A DNA stretch of 64,000 nt from Lutibacter sp. B2 (lineage in GTDB: Bacteria > Bacillota > Clostridia > Peptostreptococcales > Thermotaleaceae): positions 24,634 to 88,633 of the forward strand of contig JADPRS010000014.1 of the NCBI GenBank assembly GCA_015686845.1, in the 5' to 3' direction. The notes beneath the pieces are model-generated. The model worked only from the letters and a program-made list of their open reading frames with translations, was not told the DNA's origin and did not search any database. Both the position numbers and the translations under genes were made by a program. Shown here piece after piece: positions 17,562-27,971 of this stretch; the stretch's first letter is position 1; each line of letters starts with the position of its first letter.

Positions 17562-18146
17562 GTGAAAAAACAATTACGCTCAGAAATATTAAATGAAAGA
17601 AAAAATTTACCCATTCCGATTGTATCAGAAAAAAGTGGAAAAATTTCCGAATTACTTAAGAGTATGAATCTTTATAAAAATGCTCAGAGCGTTATGGTCT
17701 ATATTGATTTTAGGAATGAAGTTAAGACAAATGATATAATCAATGACTTACTTTCTAAAAACAAAAGAGTAGTCATTCCTATTAGCATCCCTGAAACTAG
17801 AGAAATGATTTTATCCCAATTATTAAATCCAGGAAAAGAGTTAACAAAGGGAACCTATGGAATTTTAGAACCTAAAAAAGAATATATAAGAGAAGTAAAT
17901 CCAGAAACCATTGATTTAATCTTAGTTCCTGGGGTAGCTTTTGATGAGGAAGGATATAGACTTGGATACGGTGGAGGATATTATGATCGTTTCCTAGATA
18001 AATTGACTAAAAATATACCTTCCATTGCATTAGCCTTTGATCTTCAAATCATGGAAAAAGTTCCAAGAGATGTTCATGATCATGCTGTAGATTCTATTGT
18101 TACAGAAAGCAGAATCATCTCGTGCAATCAAAAAGACCAACAGTAA
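17562..18146 (+). CDS. 5-formyltetrahydrofolate cyclo-ligase
   Basis: A 194-residue enzyme that converts 5-formyl-THF to 5,10-methenyl-THF with ATP. Family landmarks: the N-terminal KKQLRSEIL helix, and the C-terminal PGVAFDEEGYRLGYGGGYYDRFL signature around residues 130-150. The start is taken as GTG 17562, 8 bases after AAAGGAG; the in-frame GTG at 17553 lies inside that ribosome site. Single gene, divergent from ftsE, closed by a strong terminator. Confidence 0.93.
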   Translation: MKKQLRSEILNERKNLPIPIVSEKSGKISELLKSMNLYKNAQSVMVYIDFRNEVKTNDIINDLLSKNKRVVIPISIPETREMILSQLLNPGKELTKGTYGILEPKKEYIREVNPETIDLILVPGVAFDEEGYRLGYGGGYYDRFLDKLTKNIPSIALAFDLQIMEKVPRDVHDHAVDSIVTESRIISCNQKDQQ

Positions 18147-18161
18147 AATGTTGGTCTTTTT
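18130..18161 (+). terminator. Terminator after the cyclo-ligase gene
   Basis: Arms AAAAAGACCAACA / TGTTGGTCTTTTT with a 6-base loop; it overlaps the last codons of the gene and also serves the convergent Lon-like gene. Confidence 0.9.
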
Positions 18162-18162
18162 A

Positions 18163-20565
18163 TTAATGGATGGATGCATCCTTTTTTTTATTTTTTGTGG
18201 AAAATTGTTTTAGTTTTTCATTTACGAGATAGAAAACTGTATTTTCAGTGTAATCTCCATCTTCACCGCTTGCCTTCATTCCTGTAAGAATTTCTATTCC
18301 TTCTTCAATGTTTTTAATGGCATAAATATGGAATACCCCTTTTTCAATTGCTTCAATCACTTCATCATTTAACATTAAATTTTTCACATTTTGATGTGGA
18401 ATCATAACCCCTTGCTTACCTGTTAAACCTTTTAATTTACATACTTTATAAAACCCTTCTATTTTTTCATTCACACCACCAATTGGTTGTATCTCTCCTC
18501 TTTGGTTTACAGATCCTGTAACTGCTATAGATTGCTTAATGGGTACTTCAGAAAGGCTAGAAAGTAGGGCATATAGTTCTGTACTAGATGCACTATCTCC
18601 ATCTATGCCTGAATACAATTGTTCAAATACAATATTCGCTGATAAGGCTAAATGTCTTTCCTTAGCAAATTTACTTCCTATATATCCATTTAAAATGAGT
18701 ACGCCTTTATCATGAATGCTACCACTTTTTTTGACTTCTCTTTCTATATTGATAATTCCATCTTTTCCTATATACGTAGTAACCGTTATTTTACTTGGCT
18801 TTCCAAATGAATACTCTCCTGTCCCCGTCACTGCTAGACCATTGATTTCTCCAACTTTTTCACCGTCTACCTCTAAAAGCAATGTTCCCTCTTCAAACAT
18901 CTCTAATATCTTTTCTTCATATTTATTATTTCTTTTTATTTTATTTAAAATTGCCATATTTACATGTTCTATACCAACGATATCATCATTCATCTTCTTT
19001 GCATATCGATCTGCCTCATATACAATTTCCACCACTTTATTAAATTGTGCACTTAATTTTTTCTGATTTTCTGCAATTCTTGAACTATACTCAATGATTT
19101 TAGCCACAGCCTGTTTATCAAAATGCTTTAAATTCTCTTTTTCACAATGGGTAGCAATGAATCTTGCCATTTTATAAATAGTTTCATCATTTCTATCCAT
19201 CTCAATATCAAAATCTGCCATGATTTTAAATAATTTTTTAAAGTCCTCATCATAGTGATACAGTAATTGATAAGTATATGGGTCTCCAATCAAAATTACT
19301 TTTATATCTATTGGAATAGGCTCTGGTTTAAGGGTTGATGTAATCAGATATCCATATTGTTTATCTAATCCCTCTATTTCTATTTTATTTGTCTTAAGTA
19401 CTCTCTTCAATGCATCCCATGCAAAAGAATTTGATAGTAAATCTTTCGCTTGTAATATCAAGTAGCCTCCATTTGCACGATGTAATGCACCAGGCTTAAT
19501 CTGTGTTATATCCGTTTTCATAACACCTAATTCATTCTTATATTCAACTCTACCTATTAAATTATAATAGTTAGGATTTGTCTCATTAATAATAGGCGCA
19601 TATTCTAATTCACTATGATCTATGAACAAATTAACTTTGTATCTGTCAAAAAAAGACTCTGTCGATCTCACCTGAAATATAGCCAATGGGTTATTTGCAT
19701 CTTTTGTCTTTTCTGATTTAAATTCATGAATGTGTTCTACTATATCCTCTTTTAAATCCTTTAAATACGCCTGTACACATCGGGAATCTAAAAATTTATC
19801 CTTCATTTTACTTATATAAAAATCAACTGCATTACATCCCATCTTTTTATCTAATTCTTTTACTTTTACTCTAAATTCTTCTTCTAATGAACGTAATTTA
19901 TTGAAACCTTCAATAGATTCAACGCTCAAATTAGCAGAATTTACTCTTAAGGTTTCCGTCTCTTCTGTAGAAAGATTTTTATATTCTTCTTCATTTAGTG
20001 CTTTCCCTTCTTTTAAAGGCATTGTAATTAATCCTCGTTCTGTTTTAATAAATATAAATCCATATTGTTTAGCAATACTATTTAATGCTTCAATCCCTTC
20101 TTGGGTATAATTTTGATATTCCTGAATTAATGCATTTTTTTGATTTTCATAATCCTTGCTCATAAAAACCTGAGGTATTTCTTTTTTAAATCTTTCAACG
20201 ATATCTGCTATACTTTCCTTTAAAATCTTGCCCTTACCACTTTTAACTTTAATTGCAATAGGGCTATCTGGCTTTTGAAAATTCCTAACATATACCCAGT
20301 CATCTGGTCTTTTATTTTTTTGTGCCTTATCTTTTACAATTGCATGTACATAACTATTTCTACCTGTTCCACTTTGTCCAGATACAAAAATATTGTATCC
20401 GTTCTTCTTTATATCTAATCCAAATTCTAATGCATCCGTAGCCCTGTTTTGCCCTATAATACCTTCCAAGGGTTTTAAATCTTGTGTCGTATTAAAATCT
20501 AACTGATCCATATTAATCTTATTTTTTAATCTATTATGATCTACTTCATATTTTTCTATATTCAT
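18163..20565 (-). CDS. Lon-related ATP-dependent protease (COG1067/LonB-like)
   Basis: An 800-residue Lon-related protease. The N-terminal half is an AAA+ region whose P-loop reads GQSGTGRNS (about 62-70), with Arg where Lys is usual; this degenerate form is seen in the family. The C-terminal Lon protease domain has the catalytic Ser in DGDSASS and the Lys in LTGKQGVMIP, so the Ser-Lys dyad is complete. It lacks the Lon N-terminal substrate domain and is not membrane-bound. The substrate is unknown. The ribosome site GGAGAG precedes ATG 20565. Confidence 0.9.
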   Translation of the reverse strand: MNIEKYEVDHNRLKNKINMDQLDFNTTQDLKPLEGIIGQNRATDALEFGLDIKKNGYNIFVSGQSGTGRNSYVHAIVKDKAQKNKRPDDWVYVRNFQKPDSPIAIKVKSGKGKILKESIADIVERFKKEIPQVFMSKDYENQKNALIQEYQNYTQEGIEALNSIAKQYGFIFIKTERGLITMPLKEGKALNEEEYKNLSTEETETLRVNSANLSVESIEGFNKLRSLEEEFRVKVKELDKKMGCNAVDFYISKMKDKFLDSRCVQAYLKDLKEDIVEHIHEFKSEKTKDANNPLAIFQVRSTESFFDRYKVNLFIDHSELEYAPIINETNPNYYNLIGRVEYKNELGVMKTDITQIKPGALHRANGGYLILQAKDLLSNSFAWDALKRVLKTNKIEIEGLDKQYGYLITSTLKPEPIPIDIKVILIGDPYTYQLLYHYDEDFKKLFKIMADFDIEMDRNDETIYKMARFIATHCEKENLKHFDKQAVAKIIEYSSRIAENQKKLSAQFNKVVEIVYEADRYAKKMNDDIVGIEHVNMAILNKIKRNNKYEEKILEMFEEGTLLLEVDGEKVGEINGLAVTGTGEYSFGKPSKITVTTYIGKDGIINIEREVKKSGSIHDKGVLILNGYIGSKFAKERHLALSANIVFEQLYSGIDGDSASSTELYALLSSLSEVPIKQSIAVTGSVNQRGEIQPIGGVNEKIEGFYKVCKLKGLTGKQGVMIPHQNVKNLMLNDEVIEAIEKGVFHIYAIKNIEEGIEILTGMKASGEDGDYTENTVFYLVNEKLKQFSTKNKKKDASIH

Positions 20566-20631
20566 TTTTTCACTCTCCTTTCCTTAGTGTTCAAAATTTT
20601 TCATTTTCTTATGTATTAAAATTTCAAAAAA

Positions 20632-20658
20632 AAAGAAACGTCGTAAAAACGTTTCTTT
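20632..20658 (-). terminator. Terminator after the DUF4330 gene
   Basis: Arms AAAGAAACG / CGTTTCTTT, followed on the minus strand by a run of nine T; it overlaps the last bases of the gene. Confidence 0.85.
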
Positions 20659-21118
20659 AATCATCATATTTTACTTTTAATTCAATGGTATCTGGTAACT
20701 TTTTAAGATTCGTTTTTACTACTACATATGGATATGTAATCACTTGTTTTACAACATCTCCTTGCTTAGGGTCTTTAAATGTACTATAAACAATCAAGCC
20801 CATTTTATCATCCTGTTTTTCTTTTTCAATTTTATCTATTTTAACGGTATATCCTCCAGTAGCTTTTTCTCCACGTGTAGCAATGACGAATACTTCATCC
20901 TCTACCTTACATGCCAATGTTCTTTCTAAGCTTTTATATCTTGGCAATATTTCTTGAATTTTTTCAGGTATTGACCCCTCACTCATAACTTCAAAAGACA
21001 CTGTATCATCACCCTTTACAAAATACTTTATACCGAAAATAAGACCTATAATTACGGCTATAATTACAACTCCCCACAAAAATTTTTTCCAGTTTAGCGA
21101 TCCCCAAATTTTTTTCAT
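20657..21118 (-). CDS. DUF4330-like single-pass membrane protein
   Basis: A 153-residue protein with one N-terminal membrane helix (about 11-30) and an extracellular beta-rich domain that resembles DUF4330 (VSFEVMSEGSIPEKIQ, VIATRGEKATGGYTVKI; the last also resembles a PrcB-type strand). Function unknown. ATG 21118 (MKKIWG) is used because AAGGGGGGA stands 6 bases upstream; in-frame codons before that are noncoding leader. Confidence 0.65.
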   Translation of the reverse strand: MKKIWGSLNWKKFLWGVVIIAVIIGLIFGIKYFVKGDDTVSFEVMSEGSIPEKIQEILPRYKSLERTLACKVEDEVFVIATRGEKATGGYTVKIDKIEKEKQDDKMGLIVYSTFKDPKQGDVVKQVITYPYVVVKTNLKKLPDTIELKVKYDD

Positions 21119-21194
21119 CTCAATCCCCCCTTTTTTCCCTTCACTATAGTAAATACTATTCTTTAAATGGTACAAATATTCCTCTCCTAATTAG

Positions 21195-21230
21195 AAAAAG
21201 GTACTATCTTATTAAAGATAGTACCTTTTT
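21195..21230 (-). terminator. Terminator after the transketolase genes
   Basis: Perfect 16-base arms (AAAAAGGTACTATCTT and complement), 4-base loop, 7 bases beyond the stop. Confidence 0.9.
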
Positions 21231-21237
21231 CTAATAT

Positions 21238-22176
21238 TTATTTCTTTTTCATTATTTCTTTTACTGCTCCTGCAATATCACTTGCCGTCAATCCATACTT
21301 TTTCATTAAATCAGCCGGCTTACCTGATTCTCCAAAAGTATCTTTTGTACCGATTCTTTTCATAGGTACAGGTGTCCCTTCTACTAATACTTCTGCTACT
21401 GCTGAACCTAGTCCTCCGATGATATTATGTTCTTCAGCTGTAACGATTGCACCCGTTTCTTGTGCAGCCTTTAAAATAAGATCCGTATCTATAGGTTTGA
21501 TTGTATGTATATCTATTACTCTTGCATCAATACCATCTGCTTTTAACATCTCTTTTGCCTCAAGAGCCTCTGCTACCATGATACCTGTTGCAATAATCGT
21601 TACGTCTTTTCCATCTTTTAATTGTATTCCTTTTCCAATTTCAAATTCAAAATTTTCATCATATAAAACAGGCACGCCTAATCTTCCTAATCTCACATAA
21701 ACAGGACCTTCATACTCAGCAATTTTTAAAATTGCTTTTCTAGTTGAAACTGCATCTGCTGGATTAATTACTACCATATTTGGAAGAACTCTCATACAAG
21801 CAATATCTTCTAAGGCTTGATGACTTGCACCATCTTCTCCTACTGTAACCCCTGCATGGGTTGCACATATTTTTACATTTAATTTAGGATAACAAATTGA
21901 ATTTCTAATAATTTCAAAAGCTCTTCCGCTTGCAAACATAGCAAATGTACTTGCAAATGGTATTTTTCCAGAAGCAGCAAGTCCTGCAGCAGTACCCATT
22001 AAGTTTTGCTCTGCGATTCCCATATTGAAAAATCTATCTGGAAACTCTTTTAAAAATCCATTGGTTTTTGTAGACTTTGATAAATCAGCATCTAATACTA
22101 CTACATTTTTATTTTTATTTCCTACTTCTATCAATGCTTCTCCATATGCTTCTCTTGTAGCGATTTTTTTTGTCAT
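21238..22176 (-). CDS. Transketolase, C-terminal subunit
   Basis: A 312-residue half-transketolase with the pyrimidine-binding domain (GMAEQNLMGTAAGLA, residues about 52-66) and the C-terminal domain (about 190-312). It works with the N-terminal subunit encoded just upstream to form the full thiamine-diphosphate enzyme of the non-oxidative pentose phosphate pathway. The start codon overlaps the partner's stop by one base (TAATG), so synthesis is coupled. Split transketolases are common in Clostridia and Archaea. Normal length. Confidence 0.94.
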   Translation of the reverse strand: MTKKIATREAYGEALIEVGNKNKNVVVLDADLSKSTKTNGFLKEFPDRFFNMGIAEQNLMGTAAGLAASGKIPFASTFAMFASGRAFEIIRNSICYPKLNVKICATHAGVTVGEDGASHQALEDIACMRVLPNMVVINPADAVSTRKAILKIAEYEGPVYVRLGRLGVPVLYDENFEFEIGKGIQLKDGKDVTIIATGIMVAEALEAKEMLKADGIDARVIDIHTIKPIDTDLILKAAQETGAIVTAEEHNIIGGLGSAVAEVLVEGTPVPMKRIGTKDTFGESGKPADLMKKYGLTASDIAGAVKEIMKKK

Positions 22177-23009
22177 TATTGAGCACCTCCTAATTCTTCA
22201 AGTGCCTGTTTAGCTTGTTCATCACTAGGAGCACTTCCATGCCATCCTGCTTCATTTTCCATGAATGATACGCCTTTTCCTTTTATTGTCTTGGCGATAA
22301 TTATAGTAGGCTGATTTTTCACTTCTTCTACTGCATCAAAGGCTTTGATGATTTGTTCAAAATCATGTCCATCAATTTCAATTACATTCCATCCAAAGCT
22401 TTCCCATTTTTCTACAATTGGATGAATATTCATAACATCTTCATTCTTACCATCTATTTGTAGTCCATTAAAGTCTAATATTGCCGTTAAATTATCTAAC
22501 TTGTAATGACTAGCAGCCATTGCAGCTTCCCACACAATACCCTCTTGAACTTCTCCATCTCCAAGTAATGCATATATTCTATTCTCTTTTTTATCTAGCT
22601 TTGAAGCTAATGCCATTCCTATTGTAGCAGACAATCCTTGTCCTAAAGATCCTGTAGACATTTCAATGCCAGGCGTTCCTTTCATATCAGGATGTCCTTG
22701 AAGCATAGCACCTATGTGTCTTAATTTTAATAGTTCTTCTTCATTAAAAAATCCTCTTTCTGCTAATGTTGCATATAGTACAGGTGCAGCATGACCTTTA
22801 GATAGTACAAATTTATCTCGATCTTCCATCTTTGGATTTTTAGGATCGATTTTCATTTTATGAAAATATAGTACTGTTAAAATATCTGCTGCAGATAATG
22901 ATCCTCCTGGATGTCCCGAAGCCGCAGCATGTACAGCTTTAATGATCCCTTGGCGAATTTTTGAAGATGTATTTCTTAATTGGTTATAGTCTACCTTTTG
23001 CAAAATCAA
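22176..23009 (-). CDS. Transketolase, N-terminal subunit
   Basis: A 277-residue half-transketolase carrying the thiamine diphosphate-binding domain: [12 protein letters not shown] near the start, and the GDG...N motif (GDGEVQEG then [10 protein letters not shown], about 148-190). The catalytic unit is completed by the C-terminal subunit downstream. It begins 15 bases after the YitT gene ends, with GAGGAATTG as ribosome site. Confidence 0.95.
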   Translation of the reverse strand: MILQKVDYNQLRNTSSKIRQGIIKAVHAAASGHPGGSLSAADILTVLYFHKMKIDPKNPKMEDRDKFVLSKGHAAPVLYATLAERGFFNEEELLKLRHIGAMLQGHPDMKGTPGIEMSTGSLGQGLSATIGMALASKLDKKENRIYALLGDGEVQEGIVWEAAMAASHYKLDNLTAILDFNGLQIDGKNEDVMNIHPIVEKWESFGWNVIEIDGHDFEQIIKAFDAVEEVKNQPTIIIAKTIKGKGVSFMENEAGWHGSAPSDEQAKQALEELGGAQ

Positions 23010-23024
23010 TTCCTCCTCAATAAA

Positions 23025-23885
23025 TTATCTTTTAAATCCTTCTCCTAGTACTTCATGAACTGTATTTACAATGACAAAAGCATTTTCATCAATTTCATAA
23101 ACGAGCTTTTTGAGTTTCGTAATTTGAGAACGATCTATAACACATAGAAGCACGTCTCTACTATTTCCAGTATACATTCCTCTTCCATTTAAAACAGTTA
23201 CGCCTCTATATAATTTTTTATTGATCTCTTCTCCAATTATTTGGCCGTGTTCAGAAATAATATAAAAAGCCTTTGCATAGTTTAACCCTTCTACAATAAA
23301 ATCTGCCATTTTAACAATGATATATAATGTAAGTGCAGAATACAAGGATATTTCTAAACTTTTATTGACAGCCCCAGCTGTAAGTACAACAAAAAAATCG
23401 AAAATCATCATGAACTTTGCCTTACTCACATCAGGAAAATACTTATTTAGTATAGATCCTGCTAAATCAGTACCTCCAGTTGATCCTCCAGCACGAAATA
23501 CCAATCCAATACCCATTCCTACAAATACACCGCCATACAAACTAGACAACAGTATATCATGTACCACATTGATATTTTCTCCTAAAACAATCATTATTAA
23601 TCTCATAAATACGGAAATGCTTAAGGTTCCATATACTGCTTTAACACCAAACTTTTTTCCTAATACAAATACACCCACAATAAACATAGGTAAATTAATT
23701 ACTAAATTGGTAATATCCATAGGGATGCCAAATACTTTTTGAATTACAATAGCTAATCCAGTTACTCCCCCTGGTGCAATCGTATGTGGTTTCAAGAAAA
23801 ATACCAATCCAAATGCACTACTAAATGTTCCAATGGTTAGTAGTAGATACTCAAACATAATATGATCACTAATTTTTTTTGTCAT
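23025..23885 (-). CDS. YitT-family membrane protein (DUF161/DUF2179)
   Basis: A 286-residue protein with five to six membrane segments in the first 200 residues, including the glycine-rich FRAGGSTGGTDL stretch typical of YitT, and a C-terminal DUF2179 domain (about 215-278, RGVTVLNGRGMYTGNSRDVL). Transport function has been suggested for the family but the substrate is not established. First gene upstream of the transketolase pair, 15 bases away, so probably co-transcribed; the functional link is not obvious. Confidence 0.88.
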   Translation of the reverse strand: MTKKISDHIMFEYLLLTIGTFSSAFGLVFFLKPHTIAPGGVTGLAIVIQKVFGIPMDITNLVINLPMFIVGVFVLGKKFGVKAVYGTLSISVFMRLIMIVLGENINVVHDILLSSLYGGVFVGMGIGLVFRAGGSTGGTDLAGSILNKYFPDVSKAKFMMIFDFFVVLTAGAVNKSLEISLYSALTLYIIVKMADFIVEGLNYAKAFYIISEHGQIIGEEINKKLYRGVTVLNGRGMYTGNSRDVLLCVIDRSQITKLKKLVYEIDENAFVIVNTVHEVLGEGFKR

Positions 23886-23958
23886 ATCCTCACCTCGAAC
23901 ATTATATCATAATCAAAATTCTATTCAATTTATTTTTTCCATTTTATCACTTATTCCC

Positions 23959-24687
23959 CTATATTTCTTTACTTAGTAATACTTTTATCATAAATTTAGG
24001 TAACATCATCATTCTTTTATAACGCCATGGTTCTTTCTTCAATCTATAAAGCCACTCTAATCCTAATTTTTGATATATTTCAGGTGCTCTTTGTGCTGTG
24101 CCAGCCCAAATATCAACACTTCCACCAACGCCCATGGCAACCCTTACTTTTAATTGGCTTTTATATTGATCCATCCATTTTTCTTGCTTTGGTGCACCTA
24201 ATCCTGTAAATAGAATATCCGGTTCACTTTTATTAATATTTTCAATAATTTCTTGTTCTTCTTCTAATTTGAAATATCCACTTCTATTTCCAACCACATT
24301 AATATTCGGAAACTTTTTCAGAATATTTTCAGTTGCCTTTTCTGATACCCCTGGTTTTCCTCCAAATATATAAATCTTTTTACTATTTCGGTCACAATAC
24401 TCCAAAACTTTATACATTAAATCTACACCCGTAACTCTATCTGTTAACCCTTTTCTTTTTATCTTTGATGCATAAATCAGTCCAATTCCATCAGGAATAA
24501 CTAAATCTGCATTTTTAATCACATTTAAAAGTTTATGATCTTTTTGTGCTTCCATTACAATCTCTGTATTTGGGGTAATAATAGTACTGCAAGATTCCTC
24601 TTCTAATAATCTTATGAATCTTTCTCTTGCATCATTTAAATTTCCTTTATCTATGGGAACACCCATAATCTCTACCCTATCTCTCAT
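23959..24687 (-). CDS. tagA: WecG/TagA/CpsF-family glycosyltransferase
   Basis: A 242-residue lipid-linked N-acetylmannosaminyl-transferase-type enzyme (GT26). Landmarks: TPNTEIVMEAQ (about 38-48), the catalytic-region ADLVIPDGIGL (about 61-71) and GLGAPKQEKWM (about 163-173). The family adds the second sugar in wall teichoic acid or secondary wall-polymer linkage units. It overlaps csaB by 11 bases and ends the surface-polymer operon. The polymer made is not known. Confidence 0.9.
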   Translation of the reverse strand: MRDRVEIMGVPIDKGNLNDARERFIRLLEEESCSTIITPNTEIVMEAQKDHKLLNVIKNADLVIPDGIGLIYASKIKRKGLTDRVTGVDLMYKVLEYCDRNSKKIYIFGGKPGVSEKATENILKKFPNINVVGNRSGYFKLEEEQEIIENINKSEPDILFTGLGAPKQEKWMDQYKSQLKVRVAMGVGGSVDIWAGTAQRAPEIYQKLGLEWLYRLKKEPWRYKRMMMLPKFMIKVLLSKEI

Positions 24688-25795
24688 GGTTCCCCTCCCT
24701 ATGCTGTAACAGCTTCATAACCAATTCTTCATTTTTTTCTAATTTCTTTTGTAAATTATTAACTTCATTCATTATCAGTTCTTGCTCTTTACATAGTCTT
24801 TTTTGTTTCCCTTCAATTTCTAGCAATAAATCTTCATATGCTAAATCCTCTACACTACATAAAACTTTTAATCCCAGCAACTCCATAAAACTATTGATCT
24901 TAGGATCATAAGATATGGCAATCATAGGCACTTTCATAATAGCGGCAAAAATCAGAGAATGTAATCTAACGCCTACTAGCATTTGTAAGTTTCCTACAAT
25001 GCCCAACATTTCATTAATATCATATCTATTTTTAATAAATATTCCTTGGTTCTTCATATTTTTTTGAATATCCTCTATTATTTTCATATCCTCTCCAAGA
25101 TGAAAAGGAATAAATACTACCTCTACGCCAAAATCTGCTATAAGCTTGTCCGCTGTTTTTCCAATAATCTCATTAAATCTTTCATCATTCTTCCAACCCC
25201 TCATAGCAAAACCAATCAGTGGCTTTTTTCCTACATCTGTCAATCCCTCTTTTTTTAAGATCTTTTCCCCTAATTTTAAATCCCCTTTAGGCAAATTAAT
25301 CACAGGATCAGCAGTAACATATATAGACGGATTCATAACACCCATATTTAACAATTCTTCCTTGGATTTTTCATCTCTAACCGTAATTTCATCCACTTTA
25401 TTAAGAATCCATTGTGTTAAATATCTATTTATTTTTCTATTGATTGGTCCAATCCCTTGGCTATAAATCAATACTTTTTTCCCAAGCAAAATAGCTATAA
25501 ACATGATTATTAAATAATAAGTAATACTTCTGTGACTCGTAACATCTTGTAATAAACTTCCTCCACCACTAATAAATACATCACAATCTTTAATGGATCG
25601 ATAAATTTCTTTTATATTTTTTCTATCGATAGCATGAACTTGATGTTTTTCAGAAGTTGAACTAGGATTTGCAGATAAAACAGTAATATCTATATCTTTT
25701 ATTTGCTTTTTTAAATTTGATATTATAGATGTAAGAATGGATTCATCTCCAACATTATTAAATCCATAATATCCTGAAATAGTAATCCTATGCAT
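24677..25795 (-). CDS. csaB: Polysaccharide pyruvyl transferase CsaB
   Basis: A 372-residue enzyme that adds ketal pyruvate to the secondary cell-wall polymer, creating the anchor recognised by SLH-domain S-layer proteins. It has the SGGGSLLQD motif (about 96-104) and the C-terminal VGVRLHSLIFAAIM signature (about 279-292). An S-layer or other SLH proteins are therefore likely in this organism. It overlaps the upstream DUF5693 gene by 8 bases and tagA by 11, so the three are tightly coupled. Confidence 0.93.
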   Translation of the reverse strand: MHRITISGYYGFNNVGDESILTSIISNLKKQIKDIDITVLSANPSSTSEKHQVHAIDRKNIKEIYRSIKDCDVFISGGGSLLQDVTSHRSITYYLIIMFIAILLGKKVLIYSQGIGPINRKINRYLTQWILNKVDEITVRDEKSKEELLNMGVMNPSIYVTADPVINLPKGDLKLGEKILKKEGLTDVGKKPLIGFAMRGWKNDERFNEIIGKTADKLIADFGVEVVFIPFHLGEDMKIIEDIQKNMKNQGIFIKNRYDINEMLGIVGNLQMLVGVRLHSLIFAAIMKVPMIAISYDPKINSFMELLGLKVLCSVEDLAYEDLLLEIEGKQKRLCKEQELIMNEVNNLQKKLEKNEELVMKLLQHREGNHER

Positions 25796-27938
25796 CCAGT
25801 TTTTCTCCTCTCAACCTTCTGAAAATCCACATAAATACTTCTACTAATAACATATAAACCACGCCAATAATGATTCCTAACAATAAGGAATACGCCGTTC
25901 TAGTAAAAGACAATACCATTGGCGTTCTCAAATGGCAAAATGTATTTACAACAGATGTTTGTCCTAAAACTGCTACTAATGAAGAAATAAAAATCAAGGG
26001 TTTATATCCTCTACATGCAGATAATACACATACCATAAGTGCTGGAAAAGCGATTAAAAACTCTTTGCTACGAGGTCTAGCAAATAATTTTTCTTCCAAT
26101 ATATTTCTAAAAATCATCTCTATATTTGAGGGCTGTATATTCGTTTCATGTCCTGTTCTTGCAATATATATATATCCTATGCCTAAAACTGCTATTCCTA
26201 TAATCACATGTATGATTTTCACATGATCCAATACTATTTTTTTTACATCTTCTATACAAAATCTAGGTATTTTATATTCCTTGTCTTTCTTATACCCAAA
26301 ATACACAAGATATCCTATGCATAAAATAAGGATCGGTGTTAACTGAGCAAATTTAACGCCTCTAAAAATATCCATTTCTAAAAGATATTCAATATCAGAT
26401 AATAGGGTCCCAACCATTAATGAACCTATAAATGAAATACCACAAGCTATACATAAATCTTTAATAGCCAATATAATTACCTTTAATATATTTTTAGACT
26501 TTTTATCTTCTGTTAGATATACACTCGTTTTATTAAACAAATAAAGCATACTCAAAGATGGAAATACAATAGCCGCACTCAGTGCCAATAGTTTATCTGC
26601 TGATGATATTTTCATCAGTCCAACAACACCCAGCATTCCAATTGCCAAAAGAATTAATTTTATTCTTTTATTCATACCAAACATATATGTTAATAAAAGA
26701 ATTCCTGCTGCCACAATTCCAAATCCCATAATCATCTTAGAGACTACAGGCACATGTCTTTCTTTCATAGGAATAACTCTTCCTAACGTCATTTTATGGC
26801 TTGCAATTCTTCCTTTGAATCTATCAAACATATCTTCATATGCTTTATACTCTGTAACATATATGCGATCATCTTCTTTAAAAGGTTTAAAGTATATTAA
26901 TCTAACATTTCTTTCTGTAACGGCTCTATAAAGTGTATTTTCAATTTCCTCTGCACCTTCATAATTATAGTACTTAAACCTTTTTTGAATATATGGCCAT
27001 ACTGAGAATATTCTAGTGGTCTTATAATCCAATTCTCGTGTTAGTTCATAAAGCCCACCTTGTTTTATATGTTCTCTTTGAACGGCAGATTCAATCATAC
27101 CTACTAAAGTATCCTGCTCATTCATATACTCTTTTAAAATTTCCATATTTTCTTTATATCCTAATACATCTGACCCTGCAAAAATCATATATTTAGGATT
27201 TATATCTAAATTTTTATAATCATCAATAACTGCTTTTAGTAATTTTTCTTCGCCCCAGCCTTCATAATAATAAGGTCTTGGTACTACTTTTAGTCCGCTT
27301 TCTTTTATTTGACTAATTTTTTCTTCATCAAACCCAATACCTAATTTAATAAGCTTTGATGAATATAATACAGATTCTTGGGTTAAAAGTTTCCCCTCAG
27401 AATCTACAAGTTTATCTCCTTGCGTATATAACGAATCCTTTATATTTCCATCCAGATATACAATATACTTGTTTTCACCTTCAAAACCCTTAAATTTACT
27501 TAATTCGTATCTACTCTTTAATCCATTTTTTATTCTATTATAAATTTTTTCATCGTCAGTGGTTACCAAAACATCAAATTTGTCTATATTTCTTTGTTCT
27601 AAAAAATCTATGGCAGATGTAGGATATGATTCTTTCCAATTCACTTTATTTATTACGTTCCCTACCATTTCAACCTTTATAGGTTTAGCCTCATCCATGA
27701 GAGACTCAATACTATCTTCGTTTAATGCTACACCATATACGCCTAATTCTTTGAATTTAGCAAACCACCAAACCAAATCATGTTCTGATTGTTGTGCCAT
27801 ATTTTTAAATTCTAAGTAATCTAATACAATATCTACATTTTTACTTTTTGACTCATTTGAAATTCTTCCAATGGCAATAACGGACGACACTAATATAGCG
27901 CCTATTATAATAGCAATTAATACAGGATTTTTCTTCAC
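25788..27938 (-). CDS. DUF5693-family polytopic membrane protein
   Basis: A 716-residue protein: one N-terminal membrane helix (about 7-24), a large outside domain to about 400, then about nine membrane helices to the end. It matches the DUF5693 family that regularly sits beside csaB in Clostridia. Its role is unknown; by position it may help move or assemble the pyruvylated polymer. The 4-to-11-base overlaps with its neighbours point to one operon with murJ, csaB and tagA. Confidence 0.78.
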   Translation of the reverse strand: MKKNPVLIAIIIGAILVSSVIAIGRISNESKSKNVDIVLDYLEFKNMAQQSEHDLVWWFAKFKELGVYGVALNEDSIESLMDEAKPIKVEMVGNVINKVNWKESYPTSAIDFLEQRNIDKFDVLVTTDDEKIYNRIKNGLKSRYELSKFKGFEGENKYIVYLDGNIKDSLYTQGDKLVDSEGKLLTQESVLYSSKLIKLGIGFDEEKISQIKESGLKVVPRPYYYEGWGEEKLLKAVIDDYKNLDINPKYMIFAGSDVLGYKENMEILKEYMNEQDTLVGMIESAVQREHIKQGGLYELTRELDYKTTRIFSVWPYIQKRFKYYNYEGAEEIENTLYRAVTERNVRLIYFKPFKEDDRIYVTEYKAYEDMFDRFKGRIASHKMTLGRVIPMKERHVPVVSKMIMGFGIVAAGILLLTYMFGMNKRIKLILLAIGMLGVVGLMKISSADKLLALSAAIVFPSLSMLYLFNKTSVYLTEDKKSKNILKVIILAIKDLCIACGISFIGSLMVGTLLSDIEYLLEMDIFRGVKFAQLTPILILCIGYLVYFGYKKDKEYKIPRFCIEDVKKIVLDHVKIIHVIIGIAVLGIGYIYIARTGHETNIQPSNIEMIFRNILEEKLFARPRSKEFLIAFPALMVCVLSACRGYKPLIFISSLVAVLGQTSVVNTFCHLRTPMVLSFTRTAYSLLLGIIIGVVYMLLVEVFMWIFRRLRGEKLDA

Positions 27939-27971
27939 ATGATCACATCCTTTGTTATTTATAATTTCATA

